NCBI GenBank assembly: GCA_002305505.1 | Contig: DBRC01000009.1 | Coordinates: 6,511 to 12,342, forward strand | DNA from: Prevotella sp. UBA1378 | GTDB lineage: Bacteria > Bacteroidota > Bacteroidia > Bacteroidales > Bacteroidaceae | Length of the DNA stretch: 5,832 nucleotides | Reading direction: 5' to 3' | In this document: positions 1 through 5,832 of the stretch, piece after piece | Layout of the letters: every line of letters begins with the position of its first letter | How positions within the stretch are numbered: position 1 is the stretch's first letter | Translations under genes and position numbers: made by a program | The notes under the pieces: generated by a model | The model's input: the letters and a program-made list of their open reading frames with translations, nothing else | What the model was told of the DNA's origin: nothing | Databases searched by the model: none

Positions 1-30
1 ACTGCCGGCTTTAATATTTTATTTTACAAA

Positions 31-303
31 TCAGTTCAGGGCGTCAGCCAATTCGGCGCCTGCCTTAAACTTAGCAACCTTCTTGGCGGCAATCTTGATT
101 TTCTGCTTGGTCGCCGGGTTGATACCCTCACGAGCCGGACGCTCGTTTACGCTGAATGTACCAAAGCCAACGAGGGCGATTTTGTCACCTGCTACGAGAG
201 CATCTTTGATAGCTGCAACTGTTGCGTCGAGCGCCTTCTTCGAGTCAGCCTTTGACAAACCTGCACCGGCTGCGATCTTTTCGATCAATTCTGTTTTGTT
301 CAT
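31..303 (-). CDS. hup: HU-family nucleoid DNA-binding protein
   Basis: Encodes a 90-residue HU/IHF-family histone-like protein, the usual length for HU. HU acts as a dimer in the nucleoid, binding and bending DNA with little sequence specificity. Visible features: an N-terminal helical dimerisation region (about 1-40, starting MNKTELIEKIA), the GFGTF turn (46-50), the DNA-binding arm RPAREGINPATKQKIKI (55-71) with the conserved tip proline at 63 that intercalates into DNA in family members, and the C-terminal FKAG helix cap (79-82). The ATG at 303 is chosen because the protein then begins exactly at the conserved HU N-terminus. An in-frame ATG at 393 would add 30 unrelated residues and lies inside the promoter's -33 box. 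No clear Shine-Dalgarno precedes the start; the leader is A/T-rich. The gene is divergent from the rhomboid gene. The 30 nt beyond its TGA stop show no terminator before the window edge. HU rather than IHF is the likelier call, since no IHF-specific feature is visible. Confidence 0.97.
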   Translation of the reverse strand: MNKTELIEKIAAGAGLSKADSKKALDATVAAIKDALVAGDKIALVGFGTFSVNERPAREGINPATKQKIKIAAKKVAKFKAGAELADALN

Positions 304-363
304 AATCGTGATTTTAAATGAATTATTAATAGTTTGAAGTGATGTTGTTTGCTTTTTCTTTCG

Positions 364-394
364 CAAATATAGGGCAAACAATTCAGAAAACAAA
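364..394 (-). promoter_or_regulatory. Bacteroidota-type promoter for the HU gene
   Basis: Read on the minus strand, a TATATTTG box (plus positions 364-371) matches the Bacteroidota -7 consensus TAnnTTTG exactly. A TTTG box (plus 391-394) lies 19 nt upstream, matching the -33 element and its usual spacing. Transcription should start near plus position 357, giving a leader of roughly 55 nt before the ATG at 303. This position also rules out the longer HU reading frame that starts at 393. Confidence 0.8.
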
Positions 395-399
395 CAAAA

Positions 400-424
400 A
401 ATAAAAAAAAATGAGTTTTTTATT
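400..424. repeat. A/T-only inverted repeat between divergent promoters
   Basis: AATAAAAAA (400-408) is followed by a 7-nt spacer and its exact reverse complement TTTTTTATT (416-424), giving a 9-bp perfect inverted repeat. It begins 5 nt upstream of the HU -33 box and lies about 30 nt upstream of the rhomboid -33 box. It could be an operator, an UP-like or bent A-tract element, or a chance product of very A/T-rich sequence. Low complexity makes the match less significant than its length suggests. Confidence 0.4.
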
Positions 425-453
425 GAAAAATAACGTGGTGGAGGCCTTTTTCA

Positions 454-484
454 TGTGTTTAAACGGATATTTTTAGTAATTTTG
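454..484 (+). promoter_or_regulatory. Predicted promoter for the rhomboid/phosphodiesterase operon
   Basis: TAATTTTG at 477-484 matches the Bacteroidota -7 consensus TAnnTTTG. Nineteen nucleotides upstream is TGTG (454-457), a three-of-four match to the TTTG -33 box. Transcription would start near 491, leaving a leader of about 50 nt before the ATG at 541. The -7 box is good but the -33 box is weaker than that of the divergent HU promoter. Confidence 0.65.
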
Positions 485-540
485 CCTGCATATTCGCATA
501 AACGTCAAAACAGAAACAAGAACATAGTAACAGAGAAGAT

Positions 541-1467
541 ATGAATAATATGCCAGCTGTAACCAAGAACCTGTTGATCATCAACTTCTTGGCATTCCTT
601 GCTACCGGGATACTCGGATTGCAGGGCGTCGACCTTAATTCCATCGGCGGTCTGCACTTTTTCATGGCCAGCGATTTCCATCTTTACCAGCTCGTCACCT
701 ACCAGTTCCTGCATGGCGGCTTCTGGCATATTTTCAGTAATATGTTCGGTTTGTGGATGTTCGGCCGCATCATAGAGAATGTATGGGGTTCGAAGAAATT
801 CCTTTTTTATTACATATCGTGCGGCATAGGCGCCGGGCTGCTACAAGAGCTGGCACAGTTCGTGTCATTCTATTTCATCGTCAGCGGGCAAGACCCTACG
901 GTGGGCGTGGGCGATTTGTTCCAGGTGGGGCAGAGCCTGGCCGCGCAGCTTAACGGCTGGACCACGGTGGGTGCCTCGGGAGCCATCTACGCCATCCTGC
1001 TGGCCTTCGGCATGCTGTTCCCCAACGAGCGGCTCTTCATCATCCCCTTCCCCTTCCCCATCAAGGCCAAGTGGTTCGTCATGGGCTACGTGGCGCTCGA
1101 ACTGTTCATGGCGCTCAATTCCCCGGGCGACGGCGTGGCCCACACGGCCCACCTCGGCGGCATGCTGTTCGGCTTCCTCATGATACGCTACTGGAACCGC
1201 CATCCCTCGAAAGGCTTCAACCGCAGCAGCGGCCATGAGTTCTTCGAGAACCTGAAGCGCAGCTTCGAGCGCCGCAAGGGCACAGGCCACAAGCCCGACA
1301 TGCGCGCCGGCCGCGGCGGAGCAAAGGAAACCGACTGGGAATACAACGCCCGCAAGAAAGCCAACCAGGAAGAGATAGACCGCATACTCGACAAGATACG
1401 CAAGAGCGGGTACGACAGTCTGACCAAGGAGGAAAAGCAGAAACTCTTCGACAGCAGCAAGGAATGA
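541..1467 (+). CDS. Rhomboid-family intramembrane serine protease
   Basis: Encodes a 308-residue rhomboid protease of the inner membrane, which cleaves transmembrane segments of other proteins; the substrate is unknown. Family landmarks are intact: H58, H63 and N67 in the HxxxxHxxxN-type segment of TM2 (oxyanion region), the GASG motif with nucleophile Ser146 in TM4, and AHLGG with catalytic His204 in TM6. Hydrophobic segments lie at about 8-26, 58-78, 86-114, 143-160, 176-193 and 201-217, fitting the basic six-helix rhomboid. Residues 220-308 form a charged tail, probably cytoplasmic, ending in ILDKIRKSGYDSLTKEEKQ, which I recognise as the DUF6576-type tail found on Bacteroidota rhomboids. 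The ATG at 541 is used; a second in-frame ATG (codon 4, position 550) is an alternative. Only a weak purine-rich GAGAAG precedes the start. The stop overlaps the next start. G+C rises sharply around codons 95-120. Confidence 0.95.
   Translation: MNNMPAVTKNLLIINFLAFLATGILGLQGVDLNSIGGLHFFMASDFHLYQLVTYQFLHGGFWHIFSNMFGLWMFGRIIENVWGSKKFLFYYISCGIGAGLLQELAQFVSFYFIVSGQDPTVGVGDLFQVGQSLAAQLNGWTTVGASGAIYAILLAFGMLFPNERLFIIPFPFPIKAKWFVMGYVALELFMALNSPGDGVAHTAHLGGMLFGFLMIRYWNRHPSKGFNRSSGHEFFENLKRSFERRKGTGHKPDMRAGRGGAKETDWEYNARKKANQEEIDRILDKIRKSGYDSLTKEEKQKLFDSSKE
1464..1467 (+). promoter_or_regulatory. ATGA start/stop overlap (translational coupling)
   Basis: The ATG of the phosphodiesterase gene (1464-1466) overlaps the TGA of the rhomboid gene (1465-1467). 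No Shine-Dalgarno lies at a normal distance from this ATG; the AAGGA at 1459-1463 abuts it. Translation of the second gene therefore probably depends on ribosomes ending the first, tying the two products' synthesis together. Confidence 0.75.
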
Positions 1468-2549
1468 TCAAGCAACTGAAGAAAATCACCATTAATATGA
1501 TAGCGGGAGCCAACCTCGCCACAGTCGTATTAATGGTGGCGGCAGGCTATGCCGATCACGTCAATCCCTCCAGCCATCCGCTCCTGTCCTGTACGGGCAT
1601 GCTGTTCCCCCTGTTCCTGCTGGCCAACCTCGCTTTCCTGTTCTTCTGGCTCACCTTTAAAAGGCGCATGGCGCTGATACCCGTGTGCGGCTACCTGCTG
1701 GCCTACGCGCCCATACGTATATATATGCCCGTAAACCTGCCGGCCGACATGCCCGACGAGGTGATAAAAATGCTTAGCTGGAACGTGCAGTGTTACAGCG
1801 GCCGCCCGTTCTACGACGACGGCTTCGAGCCGGTGTTCCAGTATATAAAGGAGAGCGGTGCCGACATCGTGTGCCTGCAAGAGGATCTCGACAGCTGGCG
1901 CAACAGCAAGCCCCGGTTCGACAGCCTTTATGCCTATAACGACACGACACACCTGGGCACCGTCTACGGCAATGCCCTGGGCATACATACCCGCTTCCCC
2001 ATCCTGTTCAAGGAGCGCATCCCGTACAAGTCGAGGATGAACGGCAGCGTGGCATACTACCTCAAGATAGGCGCCGACACCGTCATCGTAGTGAACAACC
2101 ACCTGGAGAGCAACCACCTGTCGTACAGCGACAAGCACAAGTACACGACCTTGCTGCGGGGCGAGATGGAACGCGACAGTTCGAAGAGCGAATCCAAACG
2201 GCTGATGAACAAGCTGGGCGAAGCCGCAGCCCTGCGCGCCCCACAGGCCGAAGCCGTGCAGCAGTATATCGCCGCCCACAGCCGCTACCCCGTCATCGTG
2301 TGCGGCGACTTCAACGACAATCCCATCTCGTATGCCCGCCGGACCATAGCCAAGGGGCTTACCGACTGCTATGCCGGCACCGGCACCGGCATCGGTTTGT
2401 CATATAATCAGAAAGGATTCTATTTCCGGATCGACCATATTTTCTGCTCCTCCCGCTTCGAGCCCTATAACTGCAAGGTAGACAGCAAAATAAAGGCAAG
2501 CGATCACTATCCGATATATTGTTGGCTAAAAATGAAGCATAATCCTTAA
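1464..2549 (+). CDS. Membrane-anchored endonuclease/exonuclease/phosphatase-family enzyme
   Basis: Encodes a 361-residue protein with three N-terminal hydrophobic segments (about 10-30, 42-64, 68-88) followed by an EEP-fold domain (about 101-357). EEP enzymes are metal-dependent phosphoesterases: DNases, AP endonucleases, sphingomyelinases or inositol-phosphate phosphatases. The signature residues are all present: WN (N107), LQE (E140), NNH (N211/H213), GDFN (D282/N284), RIDH (D324/H325) and SDH (D347/H348), so it should be active. A charged, probably helical insert fills about 218-272. Basic residues at 3-7 (KQLKK) and 66-68 (KRR) suggest N-terminus in, a cytoplasmic TM2-TM3 loop, and hence a catalytic domain on the periplasmic side. 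The substrate cannot be told from sequence; nucleic acid, a phospholipid or a sphingolipid headgroup are all possible. It is co-transcribed and translationally coupled to the rhomboid gene. The start is fixed by the ATGA overlap. Confidence 0.92.
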   Translation: MIKQLKKITINMIAGANLATVVLMVAAGYADHVNPSSHPLLSCTGMLFPLFLLANLAFLFFWLTFKRRMALIPVCGYLLAYAPIRIYMPVNLPADMPDEVIKMLSWNVQCYSGRPFYDDGFEPVFQYIKESGADIVCLQEDLDSWRNSKPRFDSLYAYNDTTHLGTVYGNALGIHTRFPILFKERIPYKSRMNGSVAYYLKIGADTVIVVNNHLESNHLSYSDKHKYTTLLRGEMERDSSKSESKRLMNKLGEAAALRAPQAEAVQQYIAAHSRYPVIVCGDFNDNPISYARRTIAKGLTDCYAGTGTGIGLSYNQKGFYFRIDHIFCSSRFEPYNCKVDSKIKASDHYPIYCWLKMKHNP

Positions 2550-2575
2550 AAAAAGCATGAAAATCCACAATAAAT

Positions 2576-2606
2576 TTTCCATAGTGTAAAAAAATAGCTA
2601 TATTTG
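2576..2606 (+). promoter_or_regulatory. Predicted secDF promoter
   Basis: TATATTTG at 2599-2606 matches the Bacteroidota -7 consensus TAnnTTTG exactly. A TTTC (2576-2579), three of four matches to the -33 TTTG, lies 19 nt upstream. Transcription should start near 2613, giving a leader of about 50 nt that is nearly all A and T and has no Shine-Dalgarno. A 5-bp inverted repeat (TAGCT 2595-2599, AGCTA 2609-2613) flanks the -7 box. The rest of the 113-nt gap after the phosphodiesterase gene holds no convincing terminator. Confidence 0.72.
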
Positions 2607-2662
2607 CAAGCTAAATTGTGTATTATAGGAAATAATAATTAAAAAATAACATAATAATCAAA

Positions 2663-5600
2663 ATGCAGAACAAAGGAATTGTAAAGTTTATCGCACTCCT
2701 GCTCATGCTCGTGTGTATATTCTACCTGTCATTCTCGTTTGTGACACGCCATTACGAAAGTAAGGCGGCCGCAATGGGCGAGGTGGCCGGCCAGGAATAT
2801 CTCGACTCGATCATGAACGAGAAAGTGTATCTTGGCGCTTACTCTCTGAAGCAGTGCCGCGAGATGGAAATCGGCCTTGGTCTTGACCTGAAAGGCGGTA
2901 TGAACGTAATTCTTGAGGTGTCGGTACCCGACGTTGTCGACGTGCTGGCCGACCACAAGACCGACGCTGCTTACAAGAAGTCGATGGAGGAAGCGAAGAA
3001 GGAAGAAGAAACCAGTCAGGCCGACTTCATCTCCCTCTTCGTCAAGTATTGGAAACAGAACTCGAACGGCCGGCCTTTGGCCTCAGTATTCGCTACGCAG
3101 CAGATGAAGGGCAAGGTGAGCACGCAGAGCAGCGATGCCGAAGTGGAGCGCGCCCTCCGTGCCGAAGTACAGTCGGCAGTCGACAATTCGTTCAATGTCG
3201 TGCGCAACCGTATCGACAAGTTCGGCGTTGTCCAGCCCAACATCCAGAAACTGGAGGGCCAGGCCGGCCGCATCATGGTCGAGATGCCGGGCATTAAAGA
3301 GCCCGAGCGTGTGCGCAAGCTCCTTCAGGGCAGTGCCAACCTTGAGTTCTGGGAAACCTACAACAGCCAGGAAATCGTTCCGCTGCTGGCACAGCTCAAC
3401 CAGCAGTATGCTGCGCAGGGCACTGCCGCCGGCGATACCGCGGCCGTAGCTGCCGCCGACACCTTAGCCGCCGACACATCCAAGGCCGGCGCGAAAGGCA
3501 GCCTGGCAGCGGCATTGGGCGCCAAGGGCGCTAAAGCGGCCTCTGCTGCCGACAAGGGCAAGCAGGCCGAGCTGATGAAGAAGCAGAACCCGCTGTTCTC
3601 CGTATTCCAGCCCTCGCAAGGCCAGAGCCTGAGCGTTGTGGGCTATGCTTCGTCGCGCGACACGGCCGAAGTCGACAAAATCATTTATTCGGATCTTGCC
3701 AAGCGCATCCTGCCACAGGGCCTGAAGCTCCTCTGGAGCGCCAAGGCAGCCGAATTCGACAAGAAAGGCGACATCTTCGAGCTCCACGCCATCAAGGTGA
3801 CGGAGCCTTCGGGGCGCGCTCCTCTGGAGGGCGACGTGATAACGACAGCTAAGGACGACTTCGACCAGATGGGCCATCCGTGTGTCAGCATGCAGATGAA
3901 CTCCGACGGTGCCCGCCGCTGGTCGCAGATAACCAAGCAGAATATCGGCAAGGCCGTTGCCATCGTGCTCGACGACGCCGTATACAGCGCTCCCCGTGTG
4001 AACGGGCAGATCGACGGCGGCAATTCGCAAATCAGCGGCAACTTCTCCATCGAAGACACCAAAGACCTTGCCAATACGCTGAATTCCGGTAAGATGCCGG
4101 CCCCGACGCGTATCGTACAGGAAGAAGTGGTAGGCCCGTCGCTCGGTGCGCAGTCGATTCAGCAAGGTGTGGTTTCATTCGTCGTAGCCTTCGTGCTGCT
4201 GATGATCTACATGGTGATGCTTTACGGCATGGTTCCGGGTATGCTTGCCAACATTGCGCTGCTGTTCAACCTCTTCTTCACGCTCGGTATCCTCACCTCG
4301 TTCCAGGCAGCCCTTACGATGCCGGGTATCGCCGGTATCGTGCTTACCCTCGGTACGGCCGTGGATGCCAACGTGCTGATTTACGAACGCACCAAGGAAG
4401 AACTGCGCAAGGGGCTGAATGTGAAGGAAGCCCTGAAACAGGGCTACTCGAACGCCTTCTCGGCCATCTTCGACTCCAACGTCACGTCGCTGATGACGGG
4501 TATCATCCTCTACGTATTCGGCACAGGCCCCATCCGCGGCTTCGCCACCACCTTGATGATAGGTATCTGTGTAAGTTTCTTCACTGCTGTCTTCATGACC
4601 CGCCTCGTTTACGAGCACCAGCTGAAGAAGGACAAATGGCTGAACCTGACTTTCGTCACCGCATACTCTAAGAACCTGATGCAGAACACCCACTGGAACT
4701 TCATGGGCATGTACAAGAAGACGTTCACGGTGTGGGGAGCGGCTGCCGTGCTGTTCATCATCAGCTTCGCCGTGCGCGGGCTGAGCCAGAGCATCGACTT
4801 TACAGGAGGCCGCAACTATGTGGTGACGCTCGACAAGGCTGTCCATGTAGAACAGGTGCGTACCGTGCTCAGCGGCGCCTTCATCAACACCATGGGCGAC
4901 AACCAAGGCAAGGAAGCCAATACCAGCGTCATCGCCTTGGGTACCGACGGCAAGACTGTCCGCATCTCGACCAACTGGAACATAGAGTCGAACAATCCGT
5001 CGGTAGACGATGAGGCCGAAACCATCCTGTACAACGTATTGAAGAAGTCGGGCCTCGTGTCGCAGGCCAGCGTGGACGCCTTCAAGAATCCCGACATCCG
5101 CCAGGGCGGCTCCATTATCAGTTCATCGAAAGTGGGCCCGTCCGTGGCTAAGGACATCACGTATGGCGCCATCGTCAGCGTGGTAATCGCCTTGATAGCT
5201 ATCTTCCTGTACATCCTGCTCCGTTTCCGCAACGTGGCTTTCTCCGTAGGTTCAACGGTAGCGCTGGCATTCGACGCCCTCATCGTCGTAGGATTCTACT
5301 CCGTGCTTTGGGGATGGGTGCCTATGTCATTGGAAATCGACCAGACGTTCATCGGTGCCATCCTCACCGTTATCGGTTACTCCATTAACGATAAGGTAGT
5401 GGTGTTCGACCGTGTACGCGAGAACTTCCAGCTTTTCGGCAAGCGCGACCGCCAGACGTTGTTCAACGACTCGCTCAACCAGACGCTGGCCCGCACCATC
5501 AACACCTCCGCCACGACGCTGGTAGTGCTTGTATGTATCTTCCTGCTTGGCGGCGACAGCATCCGCTCGTTCTCGTTCGCGATGATTCTCGGTGTGGTCT

Positions 5601-5698
5601 TCGGCACATTGTCGTCCATCTTCGTCGCAGCCCCTATCGCTTACCTCACCATGGGCAAGACGATTCGCGAGGGTGGCGCAACCGCAGAAGCTAAATAA
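2663..5698 (+). CDS. secDF: Fused protein translocase subunit SecDF
   Basis: Encodes a 1011-residue fusion of SecD and SecF, the inner-membrane accessory of SecYEG that uses the proton-motive force to pull exported proteins into the periplasm. SecD half (about 1-655): TM1 at 8-27; LGLDLKGGMNVILEV (72-86); a large P1 periplasmic domain including RNRIDKFGVVQPNI (181-194), LEFW (227-230) and NIGKAVAIVLDD (427-438); GPSLG (491-495); then five helices, with DANVLIYERTKEE (568-580) carrying the conserved TM4 aspartate D568. SecF half (about 675-1000): TM1 at 686-705, the DFTGG signature (712-716), VGPSVAKDI (824-832), and SINDKVVVFDRVREN (907-921) with D910, the SecF counterpart. Both conserved TM4 aspartates are kept, so function should be intact. 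P1 is enlarged: a charged segment at about 96-160 and an Ala-rich tract at 250-300. The ATG at 2663 gives a normal short cytoplasmic N-terminus. It has its own promoter and terminator. Confidence 0.98.
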   Translation: MQNKGIVKFIALLLMLVCIFYLSFSFVTRHYESKAAAMGEVAGQEYLDSIMNEKVYLGAYSLKQCREMEIGLGLDLKGGMNVILEVSVPDVVDVLADHKTDAAYKKSMEEAKKEEETSQADFISLFVKYWKQNSNGRPLASVFATQQMKGKVSTQSSDAEVERALRAEVQSAVDNSFNVVRNRIDKFGVVQPNIQKLEGQAGRIMVEMPGIKEPERVRKLLQGSANLEFWETYNSQEIVPLLAQLNQQYAAQGTAAGDTAAVAAADTLAADTSKAGAKGSLAAALGAKGAKAASAADKGKQAELMKKQNPLFSVFQPSQGQSLSVVGYASSRDTAEVDKIIYSDLAKRILPQGLKLLWSAKAAEFDKKGDIFELHAIKVTEPSGRAPLEGDVITTAKDDFDQMGHPCVSMQMNSDGARRWSQITKQNIGKAVAIVLDDAVYSAPRVNGQIDGGNSQISGNFSIEDTKDLANTLNSGKMPAPTRIVQEEVVGPSLGAQSIQQGVVSFVVAFVLLMIYMVMLYGMVPGMLANIALLFNLFFTLGILTSFQAALTMPGIAGIVLTLGTAVDANVLIYERTKEELRKGLNVKEALKQGYSNAFSAIFDSNVTSLMTGIILYVFGTGPIRGFATTLMIGICVSFFTAVFMTRLVYEHQLKKDKWLNLTFVTAYSKNLMQNTHWNFMGMYKKTFTVWGAAAVLFIISFAVRGLSQSIDFTGGRNYVVTLDKAVHVEQVRTVLSGAFINTMGDNQGKEANTSVIALGTDGKTVRISTNWNIESNNPSVDDEAETILYNVLKKSGLVSQASVDAFKNPDIRQGGSIISSSKVGPSVAKDITYGAIVSVVIALIAIFLYILLRFRNVAFSVGSTVALAFDALIVVGFYSVLWGWVPMSLEIDQTFIGAILTVIGYSINDKVVVFDRVRENFQLFGKRDRQTLFNDSLNQTLARTINTSATTLVVLVCIFLLGGDSIRSFSFAMILGVVFGTLSSIFVAAPIAYLTMGKTIREGGATAEAK

Positions 5699-5718
5699 GG
5701 CATTCGGTATACAACTAT

Positions 5719-5759
5719 AAAAGGAGGGTGTGCTCAAGTTGAACACATCCTCCTTTTTT
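5719..5759 (+). terminator. Intrinsic terminator after secDF
   Basis: A 14-bp stem pairs 5719-5732 with 5744-5757 (AAAAGGAGGGTGTG against CACATCCTCCTTTT, with one G-T pair), followed by TTTTTT (5754-5759). The inner part can extend by three pairs (TCA/TGA) past one C-A mismatch, leaving a 3-nt loop. It lies 20 nt after the secDF stop, as expected of a Rho-independent terminator. On the opposite strand the stem is followed by only four T, so bidirectional action would be weaker. Confidence 0.93.
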
Positions 5760-5832
5760 GTTTCCACCGCGGCGGTGATTATCTACCATGAACGCAACCG
5801 ATGGCGGACAACGGCCATGTGCATCGTGGATG
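5760..5832. other. Unassigned 73-nt window end
   Basis: No gene can be called here. A 6-bp inverted repeat (CACCGC/GCGGTG, 5765-5777, one-nt centre) and a 5-bp one (ATGGC 5801-5805, GCCAT 5814-5818) are visible. Two frames stay open to the window edge: a plus-strand ATG at 5788 giving 15 codons (MNATDGGQRPCASWM), and a minus-strand frame ending at the TAG at 5783-5785 (tail reading MHMAVVRHRLRSW). Neither resembles a family I recognise, and no promoter-like box precedes the plus-strand ATG. It may equally be non-coding. Confidence 0.3.

Noticed and set aside
304..393. N-terminal extension of HU by 30 codons from an ATG at 393 (minus strand)
   Set aside because: The extra residues match nothing in HU, the A/T-rich region contains a full promoter (364-394) whose -33 box overlaps that ATG, and the protein from 303 has the exact family length.
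865..1290. 141-codon minus-strand open frame opposite the rhomboid gene
   Set aside because: It falls wholly within the high-GC part of the rhomboid gene, is Ala/Glu/His-rich, and has no recognisable motif.
1530..2279. 249-codon minus-strand open frame opposite the EEP gene
   Set aside because: It lies antisense to a gene with an intact catalytic motif set. Its product has no recognisable domain, and long antisense frames are expected where G+C is this high.
2559..2579. GAAAAT/ATTTTC hairpin as a terminator after the EEP gene
   Set aside because: The stem is only 6 bp and mostly A-T, with no following T-run, and it overlaps the secDF promoter.
2557..2589. Ten-codon plus-strand frame (MKIHNKFSIV) just after the EEP stop
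   Set aside because: It is too short to support, has no ribosome-binding site, and overlaps the secDF -33 region. As a leader peptide it would lie upstream of the predicted secDF transcript start.
3464..4906. Two long minus-strand open frames (3464-4165 and 4175-4906) opposite secDF
   Set aside because: They are shadows of secDF codon bias: His/Val/Gln-rich compositions with no domain, no promoter-like box seen, and a fully conserved gene on the other strand.

Overview
The window reads as ordinary chromosomal DNA from a member of the Bacteroidales (phylum Bacteroidota). Three things point there: SecD and SecF are fused into one long polypeptide; the promoters fit the Bacteroidota pattern (TAnnTTTG at -7, a TTTG-like box about 19 nt upstream) rather than the E. 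coli -35/-10 pattern; and the leaders are A/T-rich with little or no Shine-Dalgarno sequence. The species cannot be fixed from this sequence alone.

Layout. At 31-303 on the minus strand is a complete HU-family DNA-binding protein. The 237-bp divergent intergenic region (304-540) holds back-to-back promoters for HU and for the plus-strand genes, with a very A/T-rich stretch between them that contains a 9-bp inverted repeat. The plus strand then carries a rhomboid intramembrane serine protease (541-1467) and a membrane-anchored endonuclease/exonuclease/phosphatase-fold enzyme (1464-2549). These two overlap by 4 nt (ATGA) and are almost certainly one transcript. A 113-bp gap (2550-2662) carries a separate promoter, followed by the fused translocase gene secDF (2663-5698). 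secDF ends at a strong intrinsic terminator (5719-5759). The last 73 nt have no assignable gene.

How the genes relate. The three plus-strand products are all inner-membrane proteins. SecDF uses the proton-motive force to help complete Sec-dependent export. The rhomboid cleaves transmembrane substrates. The third is predicted to hold a metal-dependent phosphodiesterase domain on the periplasmic face. HU is a nucleoid protein with no evident functional link to them. SecDF has its own promoter, and no terminator is visible between it and the upstream pair, so some read-through is possible.

I found no sign of a novel system, mobile element, CRISPR array, tRNA or rRNA. The points most worth a second look are the predicted periplasmic orientation of the phosphodiesterase domain, a high-GC block that starts and stops inside genes (about 820-2390), an Ala/Lys-rich low-complexity insert in the SecD periplasmic domain, and the inverted repeat between the divergent promoters.
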